Positions 8,734 through 17,467 of a stretch of DNA of 64,000 nucleotides are shown here, piece by piece. Source of the stretch: Nemorincola caseinilytica (lineage in GTDB: Bacteria > Bacteroidota > Bacteroidia > Chitinophagales > Chitinophagaceae); NCBI RefSeq assembly GCF_039540515.1, contig NZ_BAABFA010000007.1:124001-188000 (forward strand). The letters run 5' to 3'. Within the stretch, counting starts at the first letter, position 1, and every line of letters starts with the position of its first letter. A program made the translations under genes and the position numbers. The notes below the pieces were generated by a model, which worked only from the letters and a program-made list of their open reading frames with translations, was not told the origin of the DNA and searched no databases.

Positions 8734-9309
8734 CTAGAATGCCGACTGGAAGCGGATGCATGCCTTTATGAGCGCTATGGCCACTATACTTTCTGTAGGG
8801 AACTCCACAGGCTGGTGGTGCCTGTTCTCCGACACAAAACGGATGTATCCTTCCCTATCGGACCGCTGTATGTATTTGGCAAAGAAATACTCATCGCCCC
8901 TGTGCCTGATGGCCGCCAGGTACATCTCTCCCCATATTATGTTGCTTTTGTCGTGTATCTCTTTGTACAGTACCAGGTCGCCGCTTTTCAGCAGGGGGTA
9001 CATGCTGTCACCGGTTATGCGCAGCGCCCCGTCGCAGTGGGGCATATCGGGCAGGCTTATGAGCTCTATGGGTATGTGCCGCTGGCGCACGGTATCGCAC
9101 AGCAGTTGCTTCACACCGGCCGTAGCGTCTATATCGTAGAGGGGTACGGGCAGCGGGCTGCACCGCATATGCCTGCGCTGGCCATATGGCCAGCGTCTTC
9201 TCTGTGGCAGTATGGTGCAAGTGGCGCCGGTGGTGTCTTCTCTCTGTGTTATGCGGCCTTTGTACCGGCGCAGCATATGCGCGCTTGTATCATAGTGTTC
9301 TGTTCTCAT
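8734..9309 (-). CDS. S24-family (LexA/UmuD-like) peptidase domain without a helix-turn-helix
   Basis: The C-terminal part (residues about 55-185) is an S24 self-cleaving domain: VPLYDIDATAG opens it, the nucleophile Ser102 lies in GDSMYPLLKSGD, and the general base Lys145 lies in FFAKYIQR. Proteins of this family are repressors or mutagenesis factors that cleave themselves when RecA filaments form. The first 47 residues are Arg-rich and show no helix-turn-helix, so this may be a UmuD-like or truncated protein; a start at Met48 (base 9168) would leave the S24 domain alone. No phage genes, umuC or other SOS gene is adjacent. Confidence 0.75.
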   Translation of the reverse strand: MRTEHYDTSAHMLRRYKGRITQREDTTGATCTILPQRRRWPYGQRRHMRCSPLPVPLYDIDATAGVKQLLCDTVRQRHIPIELISLPDMPHCDGALRITGDSMYPLLKSGDLVLYKEIHDKSNIIWGEMYLAAIRHRGDEYFFAKYIQRSDREGYIRFVSENRHHQPVEFPTESIVAIALIKACIRFQSAF

Positions 9310-9430
9310 AGGGTGGGTATAAAAGGGTAGTTCTCTTTACGAAATTATCGAAATGCCCCCTCCTCTACAGCCGCCACAGCAAGAATGTGGATAAGACCCG
9401 GCAGGCCGCAAGATGTGTGGAAAAAGAACG

Positions 9431-9462
9431 AAAAAAGGCCGCCTCATGGAGAGAGACGGCCT
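9431..9462 (-). terminator. Rho-independent terminator of porQ
   Basis: The stem aggccg / cggcct is followed on the minus strand by a run of T (bases 9431-9436). It begins 28 bases past the porQ stop. Confidence 0.7.
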
Positions 9463-9490
9463 CGTTCTATATTCATTCAGTATACGCTGC

Positions 9491-10618
9491 CTACCAGTCG
9501 GGGTGGTCGGCGTTCCAGTGTATGCGTTCCCCGGTCTTGCCCAGGCCAAAGAGCTTGTTCATGCGCATAGTAAGCCCTATCTCGTTGTACGGGCCGGCTA
9601 TGTGGTAGTACGAACGGCCGTAATGTATCATGAATTTATTGAGGTTGATACCTGCGCCAAAGGAGAAGCCTGCTATACCCTGCACCGTTTGCAGGGCCAG
9701 CTCGCGGCGCCGCAGCACATTGTACGATCCCGTTATGGTTATGCGGTCGCCAAGTGTTATCTCTGCCCCGAATATGAAGTGGCGGAACAGCTTATCTGTG
9801 AAGTACGACTTCGTTTTTTTGTTGCTGTCTATGGTCGATACCAGGGTGTTCGTGTTCTGGTCGTCGGGGTTGTCGTACCGTATGTCCCACTCGTACAGGT
9901 GGTGTATGGTGGTGAACAACCGCAGCGGCACATGCTTCAGCCGTTTCGATACGCCTATCTGCAGGTCGAAGGGTATGGGCTCTGCGGGGTTCTCGGGTAT
10001 GTACCTATCCAGCATCACGCCCATGTTCTTGGCCACTATCCCTATATCCCACATCGATGCCGTGTCGTAGTAATTCACGCCCACATCCATCATGGCAGCC
10101 GTGGCGCGCTGTGTATACAGGGCAGAGTGTGCGAACTTCAGGTTGGCGCCATACCGCCAGTGCTCGCGGTAGCTGCGCGATGCGCCCAGGCTCACCGCAT
10201 AGTCTATAGCGTTAAAGGAGCCCTCTTCCGTGCCTATGGTATTGGTCTTGGTAAAGCTGCCATAGTTCAGGTATTGCAGGCCGAACGCAAAAGATGTGTT
10301 CAGCTTGTCTACATGATAGCCATAGTTCAGGTTCGATGAGCTGATACCCGCATACAGCCCGTTATAGTTCAGCTGCAGCTGGTTGTGCAGCCCGGGGCGC
10401 ATCAGTGCGGGGTTCTGCACGGCAAGCGATATATCGCTGCCGGGATTGGCCACGCTCATACCCCCCAGCGCCGACACATGCGGCGAGTTGGACATGCGCA
10501 GAAATTCGAACGCGAACTGTCCGCCGGTCACCTGCGCATGCGTGTATACACCCGCTAACAGCGCGCCGGCAAGTAGGGTAAAGGTCTTTCTGATATTTGG
10601 TAGTTGTCCTGTCCGCAT
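9491..10618 (-). CDS. porQ: Type IX secretion system protein PorQ
   Basis: An outer-membrane protein of the PorQ/PorV type, part of the machinery that attaches type IX cargo to the surface. The 375-residue protein has a signal peptide ending at about THAQ, then the family opening (GGQFAFEFLRMSNSPHVSALGG) and alternating beta strands to the end, including SYNVLRRRELAL and IHYGRSYYHIAGPYNEIGLT. Length fits PorQ. The in-frame ATG at 10624 would add two residues. It stands alone on the minus strand, with its own terminator, between the S24 gene and fabI; other type IX genes are scattered elsewhere in the window. Confidence 0.87.
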   Translation of the reverse strand: MRTGQLPNIRKTFTLLAGALLAGVYTHAQVTGGQFAFEFLRMSNSPHVSALGGMSVANPGSDISLAVQNPALMRPGLHNQLQLNYNGLYAGISSSNLNYGYHVDKLNTSFAFGLQYLNYGSFTKTNTIGTEEGSFNAIDYAVSLGASRSYREHWRYGANLKFAHSALYTQRATAAMMDVGVNYYDTASMWDIGIVAKNMGVMLDRYIPENPAEPIPFDLQIGVSKRLKHVPLRLFTTIHHLYEWDIRYDNPDDQNTNTLVSTIDSNKKTKSYFTDKLFRHFIFGAEITLGDRITITGSYNVLRRRELALQTVQGIAGFSFGAGINLNKFMIHYGRSYYHIAGPYNEIGLTMRMNKLFGLGKTGERIHWNADHPDW

Positions 10619-10680
10619 CTCCATTCTTGTGAAAATATCCCATTAAGAACGCAGGGATATCTCAAATATTGCCCGGTATA

Positions 10681-11508
10681 CTATTGCTGTCCGGCAGCTT
10701 TTTGCATGTCCTCTATTATGCGCGCGCTTACACCCGTATTAGAGAAACCACCATCGTGGAACAGGTTCTGCATGGTGAGCATGCGCGTAAAGTCGCTGAA
10801 GAGCATGGTGCAGAAGTCGGCACAGGCCTCGGCGCTGGCATTGCCCAGGGGCGACATCTTCTCGGCATAGTCGTAGAACACATCGAAGCCCGATACGCCC
10901 GAGCCCGCCGTGGTAACCGTAGGCGACTGTGATACCGTGTTCACACGCACCTTTTTGGCAAAGCCATAGTGGTAGCCAAAGCTGCGGGCTATGCTTTCCA
11001 GCACGGCCTTGGCATCAGCCATGTCGTTATAGCCGGGAAATGTACGCTGGGCGGCTATATAGCTCAGCGCCACTACCGATCCCCATTCGTTTATGGCATC
11101 GGCCTTCATGGCCGCCTGCAGCACCCTGTGCAGCGACAGGGCCGATATATCCAGTGTCTTCAGAAAATTCTCGTGGTTGGTATTGGTATAGGGTATGCTC
11201 TTGCGCACATTGGGCGACATACCTATAGAGTGCAGTATGAAGTCTACCTTACCACCCAGTATCTCCATGCTTTTCTGCATCAGGTTGTCCAGGTCGGCAT
11301 CCGATGTGGCATCGGCGCCTATCACTTCTGCATTACATTCTTTGGCCAGTTCATTTATCTTGCCCATGCGCAGCGCTATGGGGGCATTGGTCAGCACTAT
11401 CTGTGCGCCATTGGCCACCGCGCTCTGGGCGGTCTTCCAGGCTATAGAGCGTTCGTCCAGCGCCCCGAATATGATACCTTTTTTTCCTTTCAGCAGTTGA
11501 GATGACAT
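10681..11508 (-). CDS. fabI: Enoyl-[acyl-carrier-protein] reductase (NADH)
   Basis: Catalyses the last reduction in each round of fatty-acid elongation. The 275-residue protein is a short-chain dehydrogenase of the FabI type: GxxxxxSIA cofactor loop (residues 15-23), active Tyr150 and Tyr160 with Lys167, the same spacing as Tyr146/Tyr156/Lys163 in E. coli FabI, and the SQSPTVTTAGSGVSGFD loop over the active site. The ATG at 11508 gives the usual short N-terminus MSSQLLKGKKG. This is the target enzyme of triclosan-type inhibitors in other bacteria. Confidence 0.95.
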   Translation of the reverse strand: MSSQLLKGKKGIIFGALDERSIAWKTAQSAVANGAQIVLTNAPIALRMGKINELAKECNAEVIGADATSDADLDNLMQKSMEILGGKVDFILHSIGMSPNVRKSIPYTNTNHENFLKTLDISALSLHRVLQAAMKADAINEWGSVVALSYIAAQRTFPGYNDMADAKAVLESIARSFGYHYGFAKKVRVNTVSQSPTVTTAGSGVSGFDVFYDYAEKMSPLGNASAEACADFCTMLFSDFTRMLTMQNLFHDGGFSNTGVSARIIEDMQKAAGQQ

Positions 11509-11577
11509 AATATCGCTTTGGTGTGTTAGTGTTATGTATGGCCGTAGACCGTACCATACGGGATGGTAAAAGTAGAA

Positions 11578-11620
11578 AAAAGAAAATAAACACCCCCTAT
11601 ACGAGCCGTAAAAGGGGGTG
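11578..11620 (-). terminator. Rho-independent terminator of the 11644-12660 lipoprotein gene
   Basis: Eight-base arms caccccct / aggggtg-type (11591-11598 and 11613-11620) are followed on the minus strand by a T-rich stretch (11578-11590). The hairpin begins 23 bases beyond the stop codon. Confidence 0.7.
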
Positions 11621-11643
11621 TGCAATATGGAATATGCGAGGCA

Positions 11644-12660
11644 CTAATAGGTCTCGTATTGTATATCGTAGGTATATGTGTACTTGTTCAGGTATTTATC
11701 CCTCAGATCCACGGTGGTTTGCTTTATCTTGCTGTCAGAGTCGTACTCGTAGGTTATGTAGGCATTCTTATCGGGCGATGATATGGACTCTACCAGGTGC
11801 TTGTTCATGTATATGTTCTGGCCATATTTGGTGAACGACTCCAGCTGCATATAGTCGCCTATACGGTTGGCGTTCTCGGTCCAGAAGTGGTAAGACTGGT
11901 TGCTCCACTCCCATGCAGGGTATACCAGCGAATCCTTGTACTGCAGCGTATCATCTACCCACAGCTGCATAGGCTGGTTGGGGTCGTAGGTGCTGAAGGT
12001 GTGGCTGAATGACATAAGGTCCTCTACATGGCCATAAGACTTAGGCGTCTGTATCCAGTCCAGGTCCAGCCCCTGCACCAGGTCGTTAAAGTTCGCATCC
12101 AGCTTGCTGGGGTACTGCTTCAGCAGGTCGCCGTCCACCGATGTATAGATGACCGAAGAGCTCATGGTCACATTACGGTTGTTGGCGGCCGTCATTATAT
12201 CGCGCGACATCAGTTTGCCCAGGTATTCGAAATTGTGCTTTACAGTGGCATTGTTCACGCCCGGGGTAAAGGTGGTGACTATGAAGCCGTCAGAGTTCTT
12301 GATGAAGGTATCGCGCTCCACTACGCTTTTCAGCAGTATGTCTGTTATGGTCTTGAAAATCGTATCGTTCCTGTAGCTGAAATCTATGCGCTTGTGTATC
12401 TCTTCAGAGTCGTTGCCGGTGTATATTATCTGTACCACCCTGTTGTTCTCATCGTAGTAGAACCTGAAGCTCTCCGTTATCTTGCTGATGGCCAGCGGTA
12501 CAGGCACACTCATATCTATGGTGGTTATCCTGTTGTAGCCCAGCATACGCACATTGTTCGGCGTAGGGGCAAAGGAGTGTACCCTTTTTTTGCACGAAGT
12601 ACCCATGACCGCCATTAGGATGAATAGGACCGCTATGTACAACAAATTATTTTTCTTCAT
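11644..12660 (-). CDS. Lipoprotein with beta-rich domain, function unknown
   Basis: A 338-residue protein with a lipoprotein signal: MKKNNLLYIAVLF, hydrophobic core, and GTSC with Cys23. The rest is a series of amphipathic strands with recurring patterns such as RFYYDENNRVVQIIYTGND and ITYEYDSDSKI, which look like the RHS/DUF4595-like strand repeats of many Bacteroidota surface lipoproteins. No catalytic motif is visible. It has its own promoter-like sequence and terminator, so it is probably a single transcript. Confidence 0.75.
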   Translation of the reverse strand: MKKNNLLYIAVLFILMAVMGTSCKKRVHSFAPTPNNVRMLGYNRITTIDMSVPVPLAISKITESFRFYYDENNRVVQIIYTGNDSEEIHKRIDFSYRNDTIFKTITDILLKSVVERDTFIKNSDGFIVTTFTPGVNNATVKHNFEYLGKLMSRDIMTAANNRNVTMSSSVIYTSVDGDLLKQYPSKLDANFNDLVQGLDLDWIQTPKSYGHVEDLMSFSHTFSTYDPNQPMQLWVDDTLQYKDSLVYPAWEWSNQSYHFWTENANRIGDYMQLESFTKYGQNIYMNKHLVESISSPDKNAYITYEYDSDSKIKQTTVDLRDKYLNKYTYTYDIQYETY

Positions 12661-12681
12661 AAAGCATCTTCGTTAGAAACT

Positions 12682-12712
12682 CAAAAATAGTAAATAGGCA
12701 TCAATTGTCAAC
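12682..12712 (-). promoter_or_regulatory. Promoter of the 11644-12660 lipoprotein gene
   Basis: On the minus strand a TATTTTTG -7 box (12682-12689) fits the Bacteroidota consensus TAnnTTTG, with gTTG (12709-12712) 19 bases upstream as a -33 box. The -7 box lies 21 bases before the start codon. Confidence 0.45.
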
Positions 12713-12781
12713 ACCCCACTGCATCAAAGATGCGGCAGGTCATTTCTTACCAAAAGACAGTAACTCTGCACTAAAGGTTTG

Positions 12782-14074
12782 CTACTGTTGCAATTGTATG
12801 GCAAAGTCTGTCAGCAACCGGGCCACACCTGCCATATTGTTCAGGCTTATTTCCTCTGCGCGGTCATATATGTCGTGGTAATAGCCCTTGCCGCCTATGG
12901 TATACATGAAGAAGGCGGGCACGCCCTTTTCAGAGAAATGATAGTGGTCGCTGTTGGCGGCCTTGCCACGGGTCTTTATCTCCGGCAGGTATCTATGCTC
13001 CTCGTTTATGGCCGTTAATTTTGAGAATTGCCAAGGGAAAACCGTAGCATTCACCACCGTGGCCCCGCCGGTAGCATCGCCCATTATATCTACATTAAGG
13101 AGCATTCTTATCTTCCGCAGCGCAAAGGGCGGGTGCTCTGTAAAATAGGCCGACCCCAGCAGGCCAGCTTCCTCCCCGCTGAACGCTATGAACACCATAG
13201 TGAACTTTTGCGGGTGCGCGGCAAAATACTCGGCCAGGTACAGCAGCATGGCCACGCCACTGGCATTGTCGCTGGCGCCGGGAAAAACGGCATCGCCCAT
13301 GCGCCCCAGATGGTCGTAATGGGCAGAGAACACTATTATGCTGTCCTTGAGCTCGCCCGGCACCTTCCCTATTATATTGAAGTTCTCATACTTCGGCACC
13401 ACCTTGCTCTCTATGTTCATGTCGGCGGTGGTCACATTGGCAGGCAGTACCGAGTCGTATACATATATGATGGTGGCATCCGCCAGGTCCTGGGCTACCG
13501 TCCACGACTGTTTTGTCTTTACAGGCACTATGAAGCAGCCTTGTGGCAGAACGGTATAGAGCAGGCTTGCCCGTATACCGGCCACCTTGCAGAAGCTGTC
13601 GGCATTCTGCAGCAGGTATATGGTCTTTTTGTCCAGGTCGGCGGCGGCTTTCTTCCATTCCTCTACTGTAGCATAGGTGCTTATATCCTTCTGCGCCACG
13701 CGCATCTTACTGCATTTGAATGGTGGGCTACCGGCATCTACCAGGTAGTCGCGGCCGGGTACCAGCTTTTTGCCGTTCAGCGCCACATCTGCCCGGCCGG
13801 GAAAGGTGTTCACCGAAAAGTGATAGCTCTGCCTGTAAGATCTCATGCCCGATATCCGCTCCAGCCGATACCTGCGAAACTGCTGCTCTATATACTCGGC
13901 GGCCAGTTCCACGCCCTCATTCACATAGCCGCGGCCATGCATATTGGGTGCGGCCAATATGTTTATATGACTGCGCAGTATCTTTTTTATCTCGTTACTA
14001 TCGGGCTGTGCAGCAGCGCGGCCTGCTATGAGCAACAACAATACACATACGCGAATGGCAGGCAACATCTTCAT
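12782..14074 (-). CDS. Secreted M28-family zinc aminopeptidase
   Basis: A 430-residue exopeptidase with a signal peptide (MKMLPAIRVC to about AAAQ). Zinc ligands of the M28 family are in place: His252 and nearby Asp in SAHYDHLGR, Asp269 in GASDNASG, the Glu301-Glu302 pair in FSGEEAGLLGS, an Asp in NVDIMG, and a late His in SDHYHFSEKG. The segment between the N-terminus and residue 235 is longer than in minimal members and probably includes a PA-type insert. It starts 41 bases after the stop of the VanX-like gene, so the two may be co-transcribed; both act on peptides. Confidence 0.9.
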   Translation of the reverse strand: MKMLPAIRVCVLLLLIAGRAAAQPDSNEIKKILRSHINILAAPNMHGRGYVNEGVELAAEYIEQQFRRYRLERISGMRSYRQSYHFSVNTFPGRADVALNGKKLVPGRDYLVDAGSPPFKCSKMRVAQKDISTYATVEEWKKAAADLDKKTIYLLQNADSFCKVAGIRASLLYTVLPQGCFIVPVKTKQSWTVAQDLADATIIYVYDSVLPANVTTADMNIESKVVPKYENFNIIGKVPGELKDSIIVFSAHYDHLGRMGDAVFPGASDNASGVAMLLYLAEYFAAHPQKFTMVFIAFSGEEAGLLGSAYFTEHPPFALRKIRMLLNVDIMGDATGGATVVNATVFPWQFSKLTAINEEHRYLPEIKTRGKAANSDHYHFSEKGVPAFFMYTIGGKGYYHDIYDRAEEISLNNMAGVARLLTDFAIQLQQ

Positions 14075-14115
14075 AAATGACCGGTAAAAAGGAATACGCT
14101 CAAAAATAGATAATA

Positions 14116-14787
14116 TCATTCTAGCTCTGCAAGATCTATGTCCAGCACCTCGTAGTTCTTGTCGCGCCAGTGGTAATGCCACCATTCTGTAGGCACAAAG
14201 TTGAAGCCATGTTTCCACATCAGCCCCTTCAGCAGCCTGCGGTTCGCCAGCACCTGTGCAGGCAGCGCTGCGAATGCATGGTGAGCGCTATCGGTAAAGT
14301 TGTCGAAGCCCGTGCCCATATCCAGCTCGCGCCCGGTGCGCAGGTCGGCCAGTGTCAGGTCGGCAGCTATACCCCTGTTGTGGTGGCTGCCCCTTCGCGG
14401 GTTGGCCACATATCTTTTATCGGTGGTAGCGTTCCACAGGGCCACGGTCACGCTGTAGGGGCGATAGGCGTCGTATATCTTCAGGCACAGCCCTTTCTTT
14501 GCCAGCTCTTCCTGCACTTTTTTCAGCGCTTCGGCCGGGCGGCGGCGCATATAGGCCGCTGCTTTTTTGTATTGGGGTCTGCCGGTAAAATTATTGGGGG
14601 TTGCATAGCGTATATCCAGCAATATGCCGGGTATCACCTGCCTTAGCGGCACCATTTCCTTGCCGGGGTCGGTGGCAGTGGTTGTGTTGAGCGCTGCGCG
14701 TGTGGTTATGGCAGGCGGTCTTTGCTGGCAACGGCCGGTAATATCGCCTGCCAGCAATAGCAACAGTAGAAAGGCCCGGCCGTACAT
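14116..14787 (-). CDS. Secreted D-alanyl-D-alanine dipeptidase, VanX/DdpX family
   Basis: Hydrolyses D-Ala-D-Ala. The 223-residue protein has a short hydrophobic N-terminus (MYGRAFLLLLLLAG) that should send it to the periplasm. The metal and catalytic residues of the family are present: Arg109 in AYRPYS, His136 and Asp143 in HNRGIAAD, and Glu201 and His204 in EWWHYHW. Its neighbours are not vancomycin-resistance genes (no vanH, vanA or vanRS), so a role in wall-peptide recycling is more likely than resistance. It begins one base after the DUF4834 stop. Confidence 0.93.
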   Translation of the reverse strand: MYGRAFLLLLLLAGDITGRCQQRPPAITTRAALNTTTATDPGKEMVPLRQVIPGILLDIRYATPNNFTGRPQYKKAAAYMRRRPAEALKKVQEELAKKGLCLKIYDAYRPYSVTVALWNATTDKRYVANPRRGSHHNRGIAADLTLADLRTGRELDMGTGFDNFTDSAHHAFAALPAQVLANRRLLKGLMWKHGFNFVPTEWWHYHWRDKNYEVLDIDLAELE

Positions 14788-15021
14788 TTATTTCAGTTCT
14801 TCGTAGTCTATATAGTCGCCATCTATATTGGCCTTCTTAGCGGCCGGGGGCGGCGTGGCTTTCGTCTCGTTCATCTTGCGTTCCATTTCGCGCATCTGGT
14901 CCTGCATGCGGCGCATATGGTCGTTCGTCACAGAGGTGATGCGGAACAGCGGCAGCAGGTAAGAGAATACCACCCTGAAGATGAGCCCGAACACGAATAG
15001 CCAAAATATCAACCTTAGCAT
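14788..15021 (-). CDS. DUF4834-family small membrane protein
   Basis: A 77-residue protein with one N-terminal membrane helix (residues about 3-24), a basic and amphipathic middle (MRRMQDQMREMERKMNE) that could form a coiled coil, and an acidic tail ending DGDYIDYEELK. This arrangement is that of the DUF4834 family. The gene abuts the dipeptidase gene, so the two are probably translated from one message. Function unknown. Confidence 0.78.
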   Translation of the reverse strand: MLRLIFWLFVFGLIFRVVFSYLLPLFRITSVTNDHMRRMQDQMREMERKMNETKATPPPAAKKANIDGDYIDYEELK

Positions 15022-15027
15022 AATGCA

Positions 15028-15035
15028 CAAAGGTA
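15028..15035 (-). promoter_or_regulatory. -7 promoter box of the DUF4834-dipeptidase operon
   Basis: TACCTTTG on the minus strand matches TAnnTTTG and ends six bases before the start codon at 15021, close enough to imply a leaderless message. No clear -33 box was found. Confidence 0.45.
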
Positions 15036-15132
15036 GCTTGTTCGGCGTATTTATTGCCTAGAGGAGTGTTAATATATACTGCCTGCCGCAGGTGAGGCAT
15101 ACGGCTATCGCCATCTGTTCTATATTCGCAGC

Positions 15133-16062
15133 ATGGCAGCATGGCTCAGGCTCATACGGTGGCAAAATCTGCTCATCATCTTGCTAACGCAGGGGCTGGC
15201 GTGGTGGTGCCTGGTATGGCCTGCTGCGCCGCAGGTGCTACACCCTGTCGGTTTCCTGCTGCTCAGCTTGTCTACCATGCTTATAGCCGCTGCGGGCTAC
15301 ATTATCAACGACTATTTCGACATCAAGATAGACCAGGTGAACCATCCCGAAAAGGTGGTGCTGGGCAAGGTGATACCCCGCAAAACGGCCATCATAGCCC
15401 ATACCCTCATCAATGTAGTGGCCATAGCACTGGCAGGTAGCGTGGCCCTGGCCGCCCGCCACCCCGAATGGCTGGCGCTGCAACTGACCTGTACCGCCCT
15501 GCTGTGGGTATACTCTACCACCTATAAGCGGCGGTACATGAGCGGCAACATCATTGTATCGGCCCTTACTGCCTTTACGGTAGTGGCCCTTTTCGTGTAC
15601 GAGCCGCGCCTGCACCTGGCGGCCGGTGCGCCCCTCACCCGCAGTCGTGCTGCACTCTCTTCCCTCCCGGTATGGATACTGGCAGTATATGCCTATTTCG
15701 CCTTCATGCTCACCTGGGTGCGCGAGATAGTGAAGGATATGGAAGACATAGAGGGCGATGCCGTCGACGGCTGTGTGACCATGCCCATAAAGCGCGGGCT
15801 GGGCTATGCGGCCTGGTTCGCATCGGCGCTGGCGGCGCTGGCTATCATACCCCTGGTGATATGGGGCGTAGTGCTGCTGCAGTATGAGTACACTATGCTG
15901 GGTACATACATACTGGCTTTGCTGGCTTTGCCACTGGCCGTTTGGATAGGCTATCTATGGCGTGGCCCCGCGGGCCCGGCGCACTACCATGCCGCCAGCC
16001 GTATGCTGAAGGTGATAATGCTACTGGGCATATCCTCTCTACTGATCTATAAATTTCAATAA
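15133..16062 (+). CDS. UbiA-family prenyltransferase, probable geranylgeranylglycerol-phosphate geranylgeranyltransferase
   Basis: A 309-residue integral membrane enzyme with about eight hydrophobic helices. Both Asp-rich prenyl-diphosphate motifs are present: NDYFDIKID (59-67) and DMEDIEGD (near 205). The sequence is closest in feel to the Bacteroidota proteins annotated as geranylgeranylglycerol-phosphate geranylgeranyltransferase, which act in an ether-lipid-like pathway; the acceptor is uncertain. The maf gene follows after six bases on the same strand. A variant -7 box (TATATTCG, 15121-15128) lies four bases before the ATG. Confidence 0.85.
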   Translation: MAAWLRLIRWQNLLIILLTQGLAWWCLVWPAAPQVLHPVGFLLLSLSTMLIAAAGYIINDYFDIKIDQVNHPEKVVLGKVIPRKTAIIAHTLINVVAIALAGSVALAARHPEWLALQLTCTALLWVYSTTYKRRYMSGNIIVSALTAFTVVALFVYEPRLHLAAGAPLTRSRAALSSLPVWILAVYAYFAFMLTWVREIVKDMEDIEGDAVDGCVTMPIKRGLGYAAWFASALAALAIIPLVIWGVVLLQYEYTMLGTYILALLALPLAVWIGYLWRGPAGPAHYHAASRMLKVIMLLGISSLLIYKFQ

Positions 16063-16068
16063 CGAAAA

Positions 16069-16635
16069 ATGCAGCAGATAATACTTGCATCGCAGTCGCC
16101 CCGGCGCAAACAACTGATGGAAATGGCCGAGCTGGAATTCAGCATCATAGTGGCCGATGTGGACGAGACCAATCCACCCGGTATGCCGGGCGAGGAGGTG
16201 CCCGCCTTCCTGGCGCGCAAAAAAGCCGATGCTGTGTCGCACCGCACACCGGGGGCCATAGTGGTATCGGCCGATACCATAGTATTGCTGGATGGCATGA
16301 TACTGGGCAAACCCCGCGATGCCGCCGATGCTGCCGGTATATTGGGTATGCTATCGGGCCGCATGCACAGGGTCATAACCGGGGTGTGCATTCGTAAGGA
16401 TGACATGGAAAAGGTATTCTCGGTAACTACAGAAGTATATTTCCGCAAGCTGAGTGCAGAACAGATAGACCACTACATAAGCCGGTACAAACCGTACGAC
16501 AAGGCCGGGGCCTATGCCATACAGGAATGGATAGGCGCTACCGGTATAGAAAAGATAAATGGCGACTACTACAACGTGATGGGCCTGCCCATAGGCGATG
16601 TGCTGCATGTACTAAAGGCAGACTTCGGCATATAG
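16069..16635 (+). CDS. maf: Maf-like nucleoside triphosphate pyrophosphatase
   Basis: A 188-residue house-cleaning enzyme that hydrolyses non-canonical or methylated nucleoside triphosphates. It shows the Maf signature at the N-terminus (ILASQSPRRKQL), the catalytic Asp in VVSADTIVLLDG, ILGKPRD, and the closing KAGAYAIQEWIG and GDYYNVMGLP. The start six bases after ubiA suggests one message. Full length. Confidence 0.95.
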   Translation: MQQIILASQSPRRKQLMEMAELEFSIIVADVDETNPPGMPGEEVPAFLARKKADAVSHRTPGAIVVSADTIVLLDGMILGKPRDAADAAGILGMLSGRMHRVITGVCIRKDDMEKVFSVTTEVYFRKLSAEQIDHYISRYKPYDKAGAYAIQEWIGATGIEKINGDYYNVMGLPIGDVLHVLKADFGI

Positions 16636-16653
16636 CTACCTCTATAGAAAAGA

Positions 16654-17334
16654 TCAGTTATTGGATATCAGCGTCAGCTGCAGTGCCGATACCCCCGTGC
16701 CCGATGTAGTACCCGTGAGCATCAGGGTATATATCTTGCCCGCTGCCAGTGTCCTGGTGTTCAGAGATACCACTGTGCTCAGGTTCGATGGGTCGCCCGC
16801 CTTCAGGTCATATACACCTGCTATCACCTCCCTGAAGGGGCTCACCTCCATAGTGGTCACGGCAGAGTCTATCACATTGTTGCCCGCATTGGCAGTTACG
16901 TTCAATCCATCGGGGCTCAGGTTCACAAAGCGTATCTTGGCCCCATTGCTGCCTGGTGCCGTCAGGTCGTCGGTAGTGAAAACGAAGGTGGGGGATGTTA
17001 CTATACCTCCCGCAAATGCCGAATAATGCTTGCCTGTCTCTATGGTCACCGTCTTGCTGGCCACGGGCGTACCTACATTGGTAAGGTAGTAGTCCAGCTT
17101 TACCGATGTACCTGCGCCTATGAGCCTGTAGCCCGAATTGCTGGGGAAGGTAAGGTTCAGCGCGCCCGATACGTTCCGGTCATCGGCCTTGGCATCTATG
17201 CCGGGAAGGGTGCCTGCGCAGCCGTTCACGAACATCACACTGGTACTGGTGTTGGTGGTGTTATCTTTCTTTTTGCATGCATGCAGCGATACCAGCAGCG
17301 ACAACACCAACGAGGACAGCAATATTCTTTTCAT
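16654..17334 (-). CDS. DUF4397-domain lipoprotein
   Basis: A 226-residue lipoprotein: MKRILLSSLVLSLLVSLHAC with Cys20, then KKK. The body is beta-rich with the DUF4397 pattern: VMFVNGCAG, RLIGAGTSVKLDYYL, then a second half beginning IRFVNLSPDG and ending with YTLMLTG. Two Ig-like halves of about 100 residues are apparent. Such proteins are exported and surface-linked in Bacteroidota; the ligand is unknown. A TATATTTG -7 box lies at 17357-17364. Confidence 0.85.
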   Translation of the reverse strand: MKRILLSSLVLSLLVSLHACKKKDNTTNTSTSVMFVNGCAGTLPGIDAKADDRNVSGALNLTFPSNSGYRLIGAGTSVKLDYYLTNVGTPVASKTVTIETGKHYSAFAGGIVTSPTFVFTTDDLTAPGSNGAKIRFVNLSPDGLNVTANAGNNVIDSAVTTMEVSPFREVIAGVYDLKAGDPSNLSTVVSLNTRTLAAGKIYTLMLTGTTSGTGVSALQLTLISNN

Positions 17335-17356
17335 AAGCAGGAGCGATCTTATACGT

Positions 17357-17364
17357 CAAATATA
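17357..17364 (-). promoter_or_regulatory. -7 promoter box of the DUF4397 lipoprotein gene
   Basis: TATATTTG on the minus strand matches TAnnTTTG, 22 bases before the start codon at 17334. No convincing -33 box is seen. Confidence 0.4.
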
Positions 17365-17467
17365 CAGAAAAAAGTTCCCTGCCATCTATTTGCCGCCCGG
17401 TAGCGGCAAATACCTCGCCATGCCCCACCGTTTGCTGCCATTGGCATATATTGCATCTGCTTAGGAT

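Noticed and set aside
8516..8737. Short plus-strand frame in the rho upstream spacer (8449-8733)
   Set aside because: Composition is unlike protein, no promoter or neighbour supports it; the spacer shows only AT-rich sequence with homopolymer runs and no clear element.
14116..14787. VanX-like gene as vancomycin resistance
   Set aside because: No vanH, vanA or regulatory genes are near, and the protein has an export signal; wall recycling fits better.
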